Origin: Ricinus communis
Taxonomy: Eukaryota; Streptophyta; Magnoliopsida; Malpighiales; Euphorbiaceae
NCBI RefSeq assembly: GCF_019578655.1
Contig: NC_063259.1
Coordinates: 25,097,277-25,161,276, forward strand
DNA length: 64,000 nucleotides
Direction: 5' to 3'
Part shown: one piece after another, positions 47,776-60,225 of the stretch
Numbering within the stretch: position 1 is the first letter of the stretch
Layout: every line of letters begins with the position of its first letter
Made by a program: the position numbers and the translations under genes
Notes under the pieces: generated by a model
Seen by the model: only the letters and a program-made list of their open reading frames with translations
Database searches by the model: none
Told to the model about the DNA's origin: nothing

Positions 47776-50019
47776 CTAGAATTTTATATTTAGAACCTTA
47801 CCCAATGGCTGATGATTTCTTGGTGTATTATTGTCGTATGATGAAGAACAGAATTCCCTCGATAAAGATTCCTCTCTAAGTGCAGCTAAAGCAGCCTTTC
47901 TCCTCTGCTTCTGTTCTCTCCATTTCCTTAGCTGATCTTCAAGTGATAATTTAGCTCTCTCTGCTGCTTCAGCTCTTGTAACAGCCTGTTCTGCTCGTGT
48001 CCTGAACTCTGCAACTTTTGCTATTGCAGTTTCCAATTCTTTCTTCAGAATCTCCAATTCGTACTTGTTTCCTGATGTACTTGAAAGATTAGTATCTTTT
48101 CTTGGACAATGGTTGGCTTTCTCAGCTTTCCTTGTCAGCGATGCGTACTCTTTTAGCGAAATTGTAATCTTGCCATCATCGTCAACTATTTCCTCATCAG
48201 CTTCTGCCATCATCTCACTTGCCGGACCGTATTCATCAGATTCTTGTTTTAACCGCCGGTTTTCTTTCTTGAAGTGTTCTGCTTCATCAGATAGTTGTTG
48301 AACGGCAAGATATAACCCGGATTGAACGTTTCCGGCTCTTGCTTCAGCTGCTTCTGCTGCTGCAAGTTTTGCCCTTGCTTTATGAAGCTCAGCTTTCAGC
48401 AATGCTATCTCAACTTCTGCTTCATTCTCTCTTACCTTCATTTCTACCATTTCAATATTCACCTTCTCCAACTCATCTGTCAGCTTTCCGACATTGCTGT
48501 TCAAGCGAGTTGCCTCATCATTTGCACTCTCAAGTTCTTTCTTCAACATATTCATTTCACTTTCCAGGACCCCAACATAAACCGCTCGATCAGAGTTCTC
48601 TTTCTCTTTGTCCTTGAGATTTTCTTTTAGCTTGTTCAGATCATTCATGGCATCAGATACAATCTTGTCAGACGAGCTTAATAGTTCGTTTGCTTGATTA
48701 AGTTCCACCTGTAGCAAATCGATAAATACGGATTTGGAAAGCAGCTGACACTCCAATTCGTGTATCATTTCCTCTTGTTTTCTTATGTCTTCTGTCTCGT
48801 CATTCTTCTCAGGAAAAAAATTGGTTATCTCTTTCTGTGCATCAAAAGAAGCCTGCCTCGACAACGAAATGGCTTGATTGAGCTCACTAACGCGCTTCAG
48901 GAGCTGTTCAGCTCTCTCCTTTTCAATGTTTGCAGCAGTTTCCACCATTTTTGCTTGTGTCAATACCTTGAGCTTCTCTTCTCTGGCCGCAACAAGTTCT
49001 GTTTCCATACTAAGCACCTCTCCTTGCGCTGCCTTTAATTCACCTAAAACATGCGAAAGCTGTTCCTTTACCTTTCCAGTGTCTAACAGCTGATCAGTCA
49101 TCTCCTTCACCTTTGCCTCGAGCTCGTTAGCCCGAACTCTAGCTTCTCCGCATTCTTCACAGTAGAAATCTCTCTCAACCTCAGAATTCTTTAGTTGAAC
49201 AGAAAATTCCTCAGCTGTTTTCTGGTAGTGCTCTAGTTTGTGCAATAGCTGCAAATAGGCTGCATCTTTTGCTTCCAGCTGCACCTTGTAATTGGCCAAA
49301 TCCTTTTGTAGCCCTTCAATATCCTTCTCCTTATCCATCTCCTGCAGACCATAAACAACAAAGAAGTAACAAAAACATAATCTGATCCTTTAATAAGCCC
49401 TGTTTTTTTTTTTTTTTGATATATATGTAAGAACATTCTTTATCCTTACCTTTCAGCTTAAACTTTTGTATTGAATGGTTCTTTCAGATGATATCACATA
49501 ACTATGATCAAAGTCTAGAGTTTGAATCTGGCCAACCCATCTTATTAATTTAAATTTGAACACAACTTATGACATAACTGTGGTTATTCATGCTTCAAAA
49601 CAAATGACATTCACGTGCCAGAGTGGGTTTACTTTAGGTAACTGCTTAAGATTTTAGCTCAGATGATTCTTTCGATATGTTCCTTAATCATACATCTGAT
49701 ATAAGTTTTCATTTACAGGCAAAGTTTGTCTTTATACTTACTTGGTTTGGATAAAATGATGAACTGATTAAAAATGTTAAACAGACACACCCGATGATTG
49801 AACAATGAGTACGAAATTAAAAAATATGAATAGAATATCTTTAAAAAAAAAACAATAATATAAGTTAAAATAAATTGCTGCATTTTAAATCTCAAAAGAA
49901 CTCACATCACCACTGTTGCTACTGCTGCCAGGACGGTGCTTCTTCTGATCACTTTTTTCGCCAAACAAGGTCAGTGCAACTTGTACAGGTTCAATAGGTT
50001 TAGTATCAATCTCACCCAT
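47776..50019 (-). CDS. WEB family (DUF827) coiled-coil protein, PMI2/PMI15-like
   Basis: Two exons on the minus strand, 49906-50019 and 47776-49341, joined in frame to give 559 residues. The N-terminus carries the family motif GEIDTKPIEPVQVALTLFGE. From about residue 40 to 540 the protein is one long series of charged heptads (for example LQKDLANYKVQLEAKDAAYL), a coiled coil without transmembrane or catalytic motifs. The C-terminal part has EQKQRRKAALAALREE and a short LGKVL tail. In Arabidopsis WEB1, PMI2 and PMI15 act in blue-light chloroplast movement through actin; that role is inferred here from the family, and this paralogue could differ. The start is the only ATG in front of the GEIDT motif. 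The intron of about 560 bp has consensus borders (GGTGAT|GTGAGT, CTGCAG|GAG). Confidence 0.87.
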
Positions 50020-50235
50020 TTTCTCAAAAATCAAGAATTATCCAAGTTAACCAGCAGGTATTGCAAGAACCAATATTCTCTAACGAACACTAACTATTTA
50101 TATTATCAATTGACAAACAAGAACATAAAAGAGTGGAATTCCAGAGTGAGAGAGAGAGAGAGAGAGAGAGAAAGAGGTTACCTGAATTTAATTGGAAAAT
50201 AGAGAGAAACTAGAAAATGAGAATTAATAGAGGAA
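50020..50235 (-). other. 5' leader of the WEB-family gene with (GA)n run
   Basis: A GA run at 50147-50172 (CT on the gene strand) lies about 130 bp above the start codon. A possible leader-intron donor (AATTCAG|GTAACC) sits just above it near 50181. The acceptor was not clear. Confidence 0.45.
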
Positions 50236-51769
50236 TTGGGAGAAAAAACAAACCAAAACATTGTAGCTTAAAGCTGTCTTGCGGTTTTGGTTTGTTGGAG
50301 AATACTAAGAGGAGAGGTTGTCACTACTGAAAATAACAATGTTTCCGAATCAATATAGAGGCAAATTCTTTGAAACGATCGATTCAAATCTCATAATCCT
50401 TCCAAAAAGAAGAGTGCTTTTTTGTTTTTGTCTTATGCCTTTCTCTTTTTTCGTTTGAACCTTGAGGAAGATGGTGTTAGTTACCAGGACGCTTTGTTTC
50501 GGAAGTTTGGCGGGCTCTTCTGTCGTCCAATTTTGTTTATTTGCTTAATTTATGCCTTTTTTTTTTTTTTCTTTCTCTTCTTTCAAAAACTAAATTTATA
50601 TGGTTAATCATTTCTTTTAAAATTTGGTCAGTTTTGAATTTTGGTTATCACTTTTAAATCTGTTTAAAATTCGGCTGGAACTTCAGTATTTTAATTCTTA
50701 TCCGAATTCAAATTTTCTAAAGACTTATAATTTTAATCATTAAATAATATTATTAAATAGACCGAACTTATTAAATATTTTTTTAAAAAGAATTATATTT
50801 TAAAATCCATTTTAAAAAAGAATAATTATCAGAGTTAAAATTATATAATATATTATTTAAATATAATATTTTTTCGATTAAGTTAGGACTAAGATAAATC
50901 AAATCCGTAAAACTTCTAAAATAATCTCATTTTATTGAGTTACTTTATTTTATTTTTTATATTTCCTATGCTCTTAGTGCATGACATTTACCAAGCCAAC
51001 ATTTAAATTCAGCTTTAATCTAAATTTCCAGTTAATCACAATTTTATTGATATTAACTGTCTAGAAGATAATTTTAATATATGTAACCGATATTTTTTAT
51101 ATCTAATTAAAAATTTCTAGCCGAAACTATTTTATGTATTTCTTTTAATTTTACATGGAGCATATTACCATTAATATAATAATTTATAAATTGTATATAG
51201 AATCTTTAGTTTTTCAACTTAATAAGGAAAACACATATAATTAGTTCAGATCTTCTTTGATTGGAACATTGCTTTTTGTATATATAAAGCAATATAGAGA
51301 TTTTGGATGTGGCAGTGAAAAGAAAAATATAATTTTTTTTTATATTTTTTTTGAATCTGGTGAGATTCTAACCCCATACTAGGATGATCAGATTGATATG
51401 AGATTTAAACTTATTTATAGACACTCATAATTAGATTTAGGCCCATATGATATGAACCTTCCAATACAGTTCTTAAAGTTTTCTCATAATTATTTCCCCT
51501 CTCTCTTTAGACAAAAACATGGCATTACAGAAAAGAATGTGATGTGTCTGGGATTTGAAGGAAAGGTTCATGAAAAATACAAGCTGTCATTTGGTCACTA
51601 CCCTTTCATTATTGCAGAATGCAATGTATTCTTGATTAAACTTCCAACTAATTGAATATGGTGTGCTGTCTTTGTCTTCTTTTTCTCTTACAAATTAATC
51701 AAACCTCATTAAACATTTTCAGTTATGATTGAACCATCAATCCACCATTTTTCCTACCTTTTCTATTTA
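50236..51769. other. AT-rich intergenic DNA
   Basis: No gene recognised. A less AT-rich stretch at about 50330-50530 probably belongs to the promoter of the WEB-family gene. Confidence 0.5.
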
Positions 51770-52042
51770 TTAGTAAAACTTACTGCCTTCGAACCCCATA
51801 TACTTTCTCTCATATGAAGCTCTTATGATTTCTGTCCCTTTTATGGCAGGAAGAAGCAAAAAAGAACAAGGAGTATAGAGAGCTGTAATTAAATTAACCA
51901 AGAAAAGGAAAACTTCAAGATATTCTGAAGTCGGAGTGGAACGGTGTCGTCTGGGGAAGCAAGCATTGACACAGAGGTCGTTTTCACTGTGCTGAATTCT
52001 TTTGGAGTTTATGATCTGCATTTGATCTGTTGTGGTGGCCAT
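51770..52042 (-). CDS. Possible small protein of unknown function
   Basis: A 90-codon frame starts at an ATG in a good context (GAAGCAATGGCC) with a CT-rich leader above it. The text (MATTTDQMQIINSKRIQHS, then ACFPRRHRSTPTSEYLEVF and a hydrophobic middle) has a balanced composition for its first half. It does not match a family I know. It would be divergent from the DUF538 gene, with only about 150 bp between the two start codons. It could be a real small gene, a first exon, or chance in a shared GC-richer promoter. Confidence 0.3.
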   Translation of the reverse strand: MATTTDQMQIINSKRIQHSENDLCVNACFPRRHRSTPTSEYLEVFLFLVNLITALYTPCSFLLLPAIKGTEIIRASYERKYMGFEGSKFY

Positions 52043-52190
52043 TGCTTCTCCTAACAAAGCAGAGACAGTACCTTGAGAGAGACAGAGAGAGAGGTATCTG
52101 TTGCACCTTAGCTTCTTCACATTCTCTTTAAAAGTGAGAGAAAGAGAATTGTGTGGCTACCACCAGTTACTTAGAAAGAAAGAAAGAATT

Positions 52191-53276
52191 ATGGAGAAAG
52201 CACTGACAAAAGTTGGGAGCTTCTGGATTTCCAAGAAAGCTAAGGAAGAGTTCTCCCACATTTCTCAAGACATTTCTGTATGTCGATAATCGATCTCCCA
52301 CTTCCCACTTTTCTTTTTCTCTTGCTTTATCTTCATTTACATTCTGTCTCAGTTCTTGTCTTCTTTCATTGTTGTAAGCTTTGATAATAATGTTTGACAA
52401 AAACATAATTCATATTAGTAACTCTTCAATGGGTGTTCAGATTTTACATTTCTAATTATATAATCAACATTTGCTAGGAATTGGTCGAGAGAGATAATTC
52501 AGAAAGAACAAGATCTAAATTGCTGATATAGTTCTTGAACATGTTTAAAAAAGCAATGCAATTTTGATTGCTACGCCATAGATGTATGCATATCTCAAAT
52601 GCAGAGAAACAAATAATGAGTGAAAATATTGATGTTGCTGTTCTTGATATTACAAAGTAGAACTCTTATCTGTATTTCTGTGTTACTGGCAATTTTCTTC
52701 TATTAAATTTCGGTAGATATTCTGCTGTTACATTCCAGACTTTCTCAGACACTGTTGAGGAGAAGGCAAAATGGGTATTCAACAAGCTGAAAGGTACAAT
52801 CTTTCTGTGCCTAGATACAACTTTTTGTTTCATCCAACTGAACATAAAGCCATCAACACTATTGGGTTTCTCTAAACTGGTTTGCTGATTTTATAGGTAA
52901 GCCACAGAAGTCTTTGTCAGATGTTCTCAGAGAGTACAACTTGCCTCCAGGCATATTCCCACAAAATATAAAATGTTACGAGCTGGAAGAATCGAGAGGG
53001 AAGCTGGTGGTACACTTGCAATCCCCTTGTGAGGTATGTTTCAAGGATTCATCGGTGGTGAGATATGCTACTCGTGTGAAGGGAACACTGTCAAGGGGAA
53101 AACTTAATGGAATAGAAGGAATGAAGACTAAAGTACTCGTATGGGTTAAAGTGACTAGCCTAAGTGTTGAGAGTCTTAAGTCCGATAAAGTCTGGTTCAC
53201 TGCTGGTGTTAAGAAATCTAGGCCCAAAGATGCCTATGAATTCCCTCGCGAAGCCATTAAAGTTGAAGAATTCTGA
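52191..53276 (+). CDS. DUF538 family protein
   Basis: Three exons, 52191-52277, 52739-52793 and 52897-53276, keep one frame and give 173 residues. It starts MEKALTKVGSFWISKKAKEE, continues with TFSDTVEEKAKWVFNKLKG, and enters the DUF538 domain at about residue 50 with LPPGIFPQNI. Further domain text is VVHLQSPCEV, RYATRVKGTLSRGKL, KTKVLVWVKVTSLSV and KVWFTAGVKKSRPKDAY. The length fits plant DUF538 proteins. There is no signal peptide or membrane span. DUF538 genes are often stress-responsive and one Arabidopsis member (SVB) affects trichome size, but the molecular function is unsettled. The leader is rich in GA (52076-52092 and 52138-52190). Confidence 0.9.
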
Positions 53277-54655
53277 GGTTGCTGGCTAATATACTACCGT
53301 TCTGTTCAATCTCTTCTGCAGAGTGAGAGTGTAACTTTCATGTGCATTATCTGAGACTCATTGATGCATAATTTCATTGTTGTCACAAATACACTTTGTT
53401 ATATATATATACTAGCAATTTGATTGTGCTAATGCACAGTTATTCATAGTTTTTTTATTTAGATTTTTAATTTAAAATATCTTGTTTTGATTATAAATAT
53501 ATTATATTATAAGAAAATATTTGTATTTAGCTATTATTTTATTTTAATAAGAATTTAATATTATTATTTAACTTTAATAATTTTAAAGTTTAATGACTAC
53601 AAAAAGTAAAAAAATAAAACATAATAGATATATAGTAAATTAGTAACATTATATAATCACTAATTTTTTATTATATTTAGCTATCATTTTATTTTAATAA
53701 GTACTTAATAATATTATTTTATTTAAATAGTATCTAATATTATCATTTTACTTGATTAGTATTTAATATCATAATAAATTATTATATAACTATATAAAGC
53801 CACATATATTTTTTTACTAAAATTCTTTTTATAGAATATTCTCAAGTAAAGTTTGATGCTTACTTTATATATATATTATAGATAAATATTAGTAATGTGT
53901 AATTAATAAATAGAAAATTGTATTGTATCTAAAAGGAAAAAAAGATAAAATACTTTAGTGCCAATCAAAATGTTCATATATATGACTATTTTACTCAATA
54001 TTGCTTTCTATTGTAAAATTTTAAATTTGCTTATTTTACATCTATCTTCCTTTCTTTTTAATCTGAAAAGGGTTGCAAAGACTTTCCTAAGATTGGTCTT
54101 ATTATGGACATTCATTTCAATGTTCTTAAAATAACATTTTTCATTCTTCACCTTTACATACTGCCTAAGAGAAGAGTTTCAGTATTTGGGCAATTATTAG
54201 TCCAAAGTATATAAAATTGATGGAAGAGTTAAAATGTTGTTCTAGAGTACAGGAATTATAAAGAACTAAATTGCTATATGAAATAAATATTTATGTATCA
54301 AATTAAAATAATTCTTTGTATATTCTTTTTCTTTTCATTGTCCAGCTTCAGTGAAGATGAAAAATACGATTTTCAAATAATAGAATAAAGATATTTATAT
54401 TTATCCTTAAAAATTATGATCTTATTTCAATTTAATAATAACAAAATCACTAATATAATGGCTCTTTCAAGACAAACAATTTAATTTATATTAAACTATT
54501 ATTAAAATATTTTATTAAGAAATGATCAAATGTAAAATTATTTTAATATAATTAATCCATGTATGCCTCACATTCAACAATAATAGACTTGAAATAAAGA
54601 ATTTTTTTTTTTTTAAATGAAATATAAAGAAAAAGAGCATGAAATCGAGACATGG
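53277..54655. other. AT-rich intergenic DNA
   Basis: Starts with the 3' end of the DUF538 gene and continues as very AT-rich DNA without recognised genes or elements. A T-run occurs at 54602-54614. Confidence 0.5.
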
Positions 54656-54659
54656 ATAA

Positions 54660-55025
54660 CCTGACAGCCAGGCCCACGAAGCCCATTTGCAACGTTTGTT
54701 CCAGTCAACGCAAAAGGCAAGATTTTTTTAATGATTTATTTTTCAAACCAAAATCTAAACGGCTAAGTCAAAGTTCGGGGCCCACAGAGATCTTCTTAGA
54801 AAGTGGGAAATTAATCGAAAACGGAGAAAGAAACCCTATCGATATTAAACTCCAAAACCGAGTCACATTGTTCAAGATAACCGCTCTCTCTATATATATA
54901 TTTACACTTCCCCCTTCTCTCTCTCTCTGTTTTTTTATTTTTGGTTGTGGTGTTTTTGTTTTATTCTCTCAACATAATATTTTTCACTGTTTGTACTGAC
55001 TCCTGTGAAGAAGCGAAACAAAACG
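54660..55025 (+). promoter_or_regulatory. Promoter and leader of eIF5A: site II motifs, telo-box, TATA
   Basis: GGCCCA at 54671-54676, GCCCAT near 54681 and GGGGCCCAC at 54777-54785 are site II-type elements. AAACCCTA at 54831-54838 is a telo-box. A TATA stretch lies at 54890-54903, followed by a pyrimidine-rich segment with CT repeats (54906-54930). Site II plus telo-box is the usual combination in plant genes for the translation machinery, which matches the downstream gene. A leader of about 100 bases is suggested. Confidence 0.7.
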
Positions 55026-56314
55026 ATGTCGGACGAGGAACACCACTTCGAGTCCAAGGCCGACGCCGGCGCTTCCAAGACCTTCCCTCAGCAAGCTGGC
55101 ACTATTCGTAAGAACGGTCATATCGTCATCAAGAATCGTCCTTGCAAGGTTTCTTTTCCTTTTACTTTTTGCGGTTTATGTTCGTGTTTTTAGTTTTGGT
55201 TGGCTTTTTGCTCTGTTATATTCCGATTTTATTTTTATATTAGAGTTTGTTTTGCCGTTAGGTGGAGGTTTATATTTGATAGAACAATGCTTTCTTTGAT
55301 TCCTAGATTTTGCAGTGTGTGATCAGATGCTGCCTCCATGTTTTTTCTTTTTATTTATTTTTTTATTTTGCTTAAATCAATATAGGAGATTATTTTATTA
55401 AAGTTGAATACGTAACATGACGTGTTTGTTTGTTTATATTGTCAAGTTTTAGTGTTATTTAATAGTTCTAATCATGTTTATTGCCATTAAAAAATATTAA
55501 TGGCTAGTAGCATGTTTGACTGGGAGAAGTGAAGGGATTTGCAATTATAATTGCTGAAATATATGTTGTTTAATGATAGGTTGTGGAGGTTTCAGTCTCA
55601 AAGACTGGGAAGCACGGCCATGCTAAGTGCCACTTTGTCGCTGTTGATATCTTCAATTCCAAGAAGCTTGAAGATATTGTCCCCTCTTCTCACAATTGTG
55701 ATGTAAGGAAATTATTTGATTTTTGTTAGATAATGTTATTAGTGCATGGTTACTCTGATTTTTACTCTTTATGCATAATTGAGATGGTTCTATGTTTATG
55801 TAGGTTCCCCATGTCACTCGTACTGACTATCAGCTTATTGATATTTCTGAGGATGGATTTGTAAGTTTTAATGCCCTTTCGTTTATGCTAGATTGTGTGT
55901 CCGGTTGTGGTTTAGGGATAAACTGAAAATAATTGAATGATAATTTCAGGTGAGTTTGCTGACTGATAATGGTAACACTAAGGATGATCTCAGACTTCCA
56001 ACTGATGAGAATCTTCTGTCTCAGGTATATTACTATTTTGTTTTTATATTTATATTGACTATACAATAGATAGATAAGGTTTGATGTTTGGAATATTGCT
56101 GCTAAGATTAAATTTGCAATTCTGTTGCCTGGAGGCTCCTTGAATTTCTTACACTCTGAGAATACCTGATTAATTGTCCCTTCTTTTTTCTGGTACTAAA
56201 TCCACACAGATTAAGGATGGTTTTGCTGAAGGGAAAGATCTTGTGGTTACTGTCATGTGTTCGATGGGAGAGGAGCAAATATGTGCACTCAAGGATATTG
56301 GCCCAAAGAACTAG
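55026..56314 (+). CDS. eIF5A: Translation factor eIF5A
   Basis: Five exons, 55026-55148, 55580-55702, 55804-55860, 55950-56024 and 56210-56314, all with consensus borders, give 160 residues, the normal plant length. The N-terminus is [20 protein letters not shown]. The hypusine loop [14 protein letters not shown] lies in exon 2, with the lysine to be modified at residue 52. The C-terminal domain includes [14 protein letters not shown] and ends [11 protein letters not shown]. eIF5A binds stalled ribosomes and helps elongation (for example through proline runs) and termination; deoxyhypusine synthase and hydroxylase modify the lysine. All expected residues around the loop are present, so the gene looks functional. 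The next gene starts about 680 bp downstream on the same strand. Confidence 0.97.
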
Positions 56315-56995
56315 TTTTCTGTTAGGGTAAAGGTGGTAGATGACGTTTTAAGCAGAGGCACTTTTGTAGTCTAGTTAATTTTAGTTTATAGTTTGCCGAA
56401 ATCATTTATCATCTTAAGATTACACAAGAAAAGTATTCATTTACTCTGTTTTTCAGTCCCCAAAATTTATGCAATTCCATATTATTTTGGTATATGGCTG
56501 TAGCTTATAATTTCTATTCTTCCAGGACAGATGAAGTTTGTGGATGTAAATGTTTGATAGTGATTGTTTTTTTCTTTATGGTCTTGAATCTTGATTTCTG
56601 ATAGCACTAATGTAGAGGGATGGGGTTGTTGGGCAATCACTAATGCTAGTTGTGCTACTGTGTTTAGTGTTTTTGGTGCGTTTTTATCGTCCATTACTGA
56701 TGACACGCTGAATTATAGTTCAATCAATTATAGTTCATGATGTAAGGTTGGGCTACTCTACCAATCGTTTGTAGCTTATGTGGCCCTAGATTAGATTGAA
56801 TGGTTTTCTTATTTGGACTGGGCTAAACATGTCTTTGGTCTAATGCTATTTCCGCTCTTTTTTCAATAATGGCTATGAAGTTTTAAGATATTAAAAGTTT
56901 TTTGAAAAAGAAAAAAAAAAAGACCAATCGATGATCTTCCTACTAAGTCTCGCTGGAACAAGACAGTAATATAATAATAATAATAATAATAAGAA

Positions 56996-59900
56996 ATGAG
57001 CTCCTCGCCGCAGCGCGCTCGAAGTGAGAGCAACAGCGGTGATGGTGCTGGGGAGAGGCCAAGGTTCTTCAGCAACAAAGCCAAAAATATATGCTGGGCA
57101 AACGCTGAAACAGTACCAGGTAGACACCCTGAGAGGTGGCGCAAAGATGCAGCTGGCAACATTGTTTGCAAGCGCCTAGGCAATTGCCAAGGCTGCCTTT
57201 GCTTTCAATACGATCACATCATTCCTTTCTCTAAAGGTTTAATCTTTGGCACTTCTCTGGCATTTTAAGCTTCTCCTTTTCTTTTTTAATGGGTTCTTTT
57301 CTCTTTTGTTTTTCTTTTGCTTCTTGAAGCTGAATTACTACAACAAGCATGTTTGCCTTACTTGATTATTACAAGAAAGCTGAGGCCTTCCTTTGATTGT
57401 ATAATTTAATTGTTAACAAAATAATTCAATTTTTCTTGTTTTAGATTTCTGAAAATACAGTTCATTTGAGTTCTGTTATCATTAATTTTCTTGCTCTTTT
57501 AGAAATTTAATTAACTAGGAATTGTTTTCCCAATTTGGGTTCGTATTCCAGGAGGTGAATCTACTGCTGCTAATTGCCAAATACTTCAAACAAGGGTCAA
57601 TAATTACAAGGCTGATGCAGAGGCTGTGGACAAATCTCAATTGAAAGGCTACTCCTGTGATCTCAAGTTCACTGGTATGAACCCACGTTTTTTCCTTTTT
57701 TTTTCCCTTTACTTTTTTTCCAATGTCTAAATGAAGGTGTGTGTGCGTGTGTGTTTCTCAGTTAGGTAATTCACCTCTTCTCATATTGCTTGGTGCAAAC
57801 TGTCTTATGTTTATCAAGAGTAACCTTGTGATTTTATTAATGATGTTGGGATTGCATTTTAATATCAACCACTGTTCATTTTTGGGTAGTGTTATATCTC
57901 TTGTACCTAAATTACATTTTCAGACATCCCATTTCTTCGGGAATTTCCTCCCTTCTTAATTGGAAGAAAATTCCTTCATGGAGGAAATGGTGGAGGGATA
58001 AGTCGTGCAAGATCATTACTGGATAATCTGTTTGGGATCTTTAACAGAACGTGTTCATCTGAAATATCAGATATTTAAATATCGAATTAAGTTCTAACTT
58101 TTTTGATAATCTCTATTAGAAGTTTTTCTTTTTCTTTTTAACATCAATATACCTTCTACTTGAGGTTTATAAAATTGGTCAGGACTCTTAACTTACATTT
58201 CCGGCAACTAAGTTTTAGATTTTGGCTATGTATATTGATGGGCAGTGATGGCACTAGTGAGGTATTCGGTATATGCTTTCGTAAGACAGTGTTGTGCTGT
58301 TCTTTTTGTTTATAATTCTATTGTTGTAGCGAGATATGTCTAGATATTTGAGGTGTGAACTTGTCACTTAGTCAAATTGGGGGCATCTTAAGTTTACTGG
58401 GCATCTTTGCAGACATCATTTTATTGTTTTAATTGTAGTTCACGATCTGTCTAGAGGCTCATATTTGTTCATGTTATCTGCCGTCTCAGACTCTCAGCAT
58501 GTATGATTCTCCTGAAGCTAGAACAGATGATTTCTTCTATCTAGCGTGTGACAGATTATGCGAAATTTGGCTATACCAAATATTTTACTAGTTTTGCAGC
58601 CTATTGAGAGGAAAGACTGACATTAGATTTCAGTATGTAGACATAATTTAAACTAGCGAAATGTGCATATCACATAAGGAGTTCTTCATGTCAATTTATG
58701 TTCGAATAAAAAAAAAGGTGCTAGTCTCACTAACTAACATAATTTTCTTGCACTGTGACATGGAACTGAAAGTTATCTGATTATAGCAAATTATAATGTC
58801 ACATTGAGGACTATGAAAGTTCAATGGAGCTTGTATTTGTGCTGCAAGTGATCTTTGAAAAATCATAAGTGGGTCGAATTGGTTCCCTTCTCCCATGATC
58901 CAACATATATTTAGTCTATTTAGAGTGATTTGTTCTCATAATTAGTTTGCAATTATGGGGGGGGTGACCTTAATTAACATGGAAATATAGCACATTTCGT
59001 TAGCATAGATTAGTTGGTGATTGGGACTGCAGCAGCAAAAGATATCAAGCTCAAGTTGCTGATATGGTACTGTGTTTCAGATTTCCCCTGGCCTATTAGC
59101 CATTCAAATGGTCTGTTGATTTAGGATTTGATCATTCAAGTAGAAAGCGAAGTGAGAACTGGGTAAAATTAGGAGCTTGACTAATAGAAATGGCCATTCT
59201 CTGTATCCTTTCTTTTGTGACACTTTACCCATATAATGGAGCTATCCTCAGTAAGTTGTATTGTTTTTCAACTTGCAGATAAAGAGCTCGACATAATAGA
59301 AATGGCTGTTTATGGGGATGTGATCAGGCCTGGAAACCAATGTCGTTGCAGAACAGTTGCTGAAATACTTGGCCAAACCAAGTCAAAAGACCGTGTGGCT
59401 GCTTGCAAACTACCGTATGGTGATGAATCGGTATAGCATCAAGTATCAAAGTTCGGCCCGATAATTATCTGAAATAACTTGGGATTCTTTTCATTCATTA
59501 ATCTTACACAGATCAAATGACACCTTGATATGCAGTTGAAACTTGAAGATCATTTGCACTGATTGTATTTGAATCACTTCAAACATTTATTCCCATTGGT
59601 GGAATGTTCTATAACCAAACCTGTTGAATGGGACACCTTGCTTGTGTCTTAATTGTTCTAATCCAGCCCATGGTTGCAGACTATTTTTGTTTATAAGCCT
59701 GAGTGAGAATACTTGTGATATGAAAAAGAAACTAAATATTTGTAAGTACAATAATTCAAAATATTACCAAGCAGTTTGTTCTTGGTGTGAAAGTCTTATT
59801 AGGCTATAGGTTTTGCATGAAGGTGGAAGGAGGAAGCAGAGTCCTGAATAAATGTAAACATGCTTAACAGTTGATGGTGATGCCACAAAAGTGGGTTCAA

Positions 59901-60225
59901 CGCTGCTTTGCTAAAGTTTAAATCTTGAAATTGACTAGCATCTTGCAAAGCCATTAGGTCAGCCATCAATACCAAAGAAACTAAGACAGCGACAAGTATG
60001 CTTAAAGACTTAAGACAGCTGATCACAATTTCTTACTTTACAAAATTCTTATTTAGTTTAAAGGAAAATTCTTGCCTATATTTATTTTGAACTTAAAAGG
60101 TAAATTAAAGATGTTAGATTCATAATTCATATCTCTCAATGAAAGCTGAAACTTCGTTTGACCTTTTTCTCTTCCAGGAAGAGCTTTTTGGCAAGCCATT
60201 AATAGCTTCCAAACCCTGTGAATAG
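56996..60225 (+). CDS. HNH endonuclease-domain protein
   Basis: Proposed exons are 56996-57236, 57552-57674, 59279-59430 and 60178-60225, giving 187 residues. The HNH core spans the first intron: DHIIPFSKG joined to GESTAANCQILQTRVNNYK, with D73 and H74 followed by the conserved asparagines. A cysteine group precedes it (C58, C64, C67, C69), suggesting bound zinc. If the last donor (GAATCG|GTATAG) is not used, the frame reads two codons' worth further to a TAG and gives 173 residues ending YGDESV. The spliced form ends EELFGKPLIASKPCE and has a strong acceptor (CTTTTTCTCTTCCAG). HNH proteins are usually nucleases, but the plant group is uncharacterised. TGGGCT motifs at 56749 and 56819 and a TAA repeat just before the ATG mark the promoter and leader. 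Confidence 0.85.

Noticed and set aside
59799..60026. Minus-strand frame with a hydrophobic start that looks like a secreted peptide
   Set aside because: The frame begins with GTG, and its first ATG lies after most of the hydrophobic part. It lies inside the probable last intron of the HNH gene and has no known homologue.
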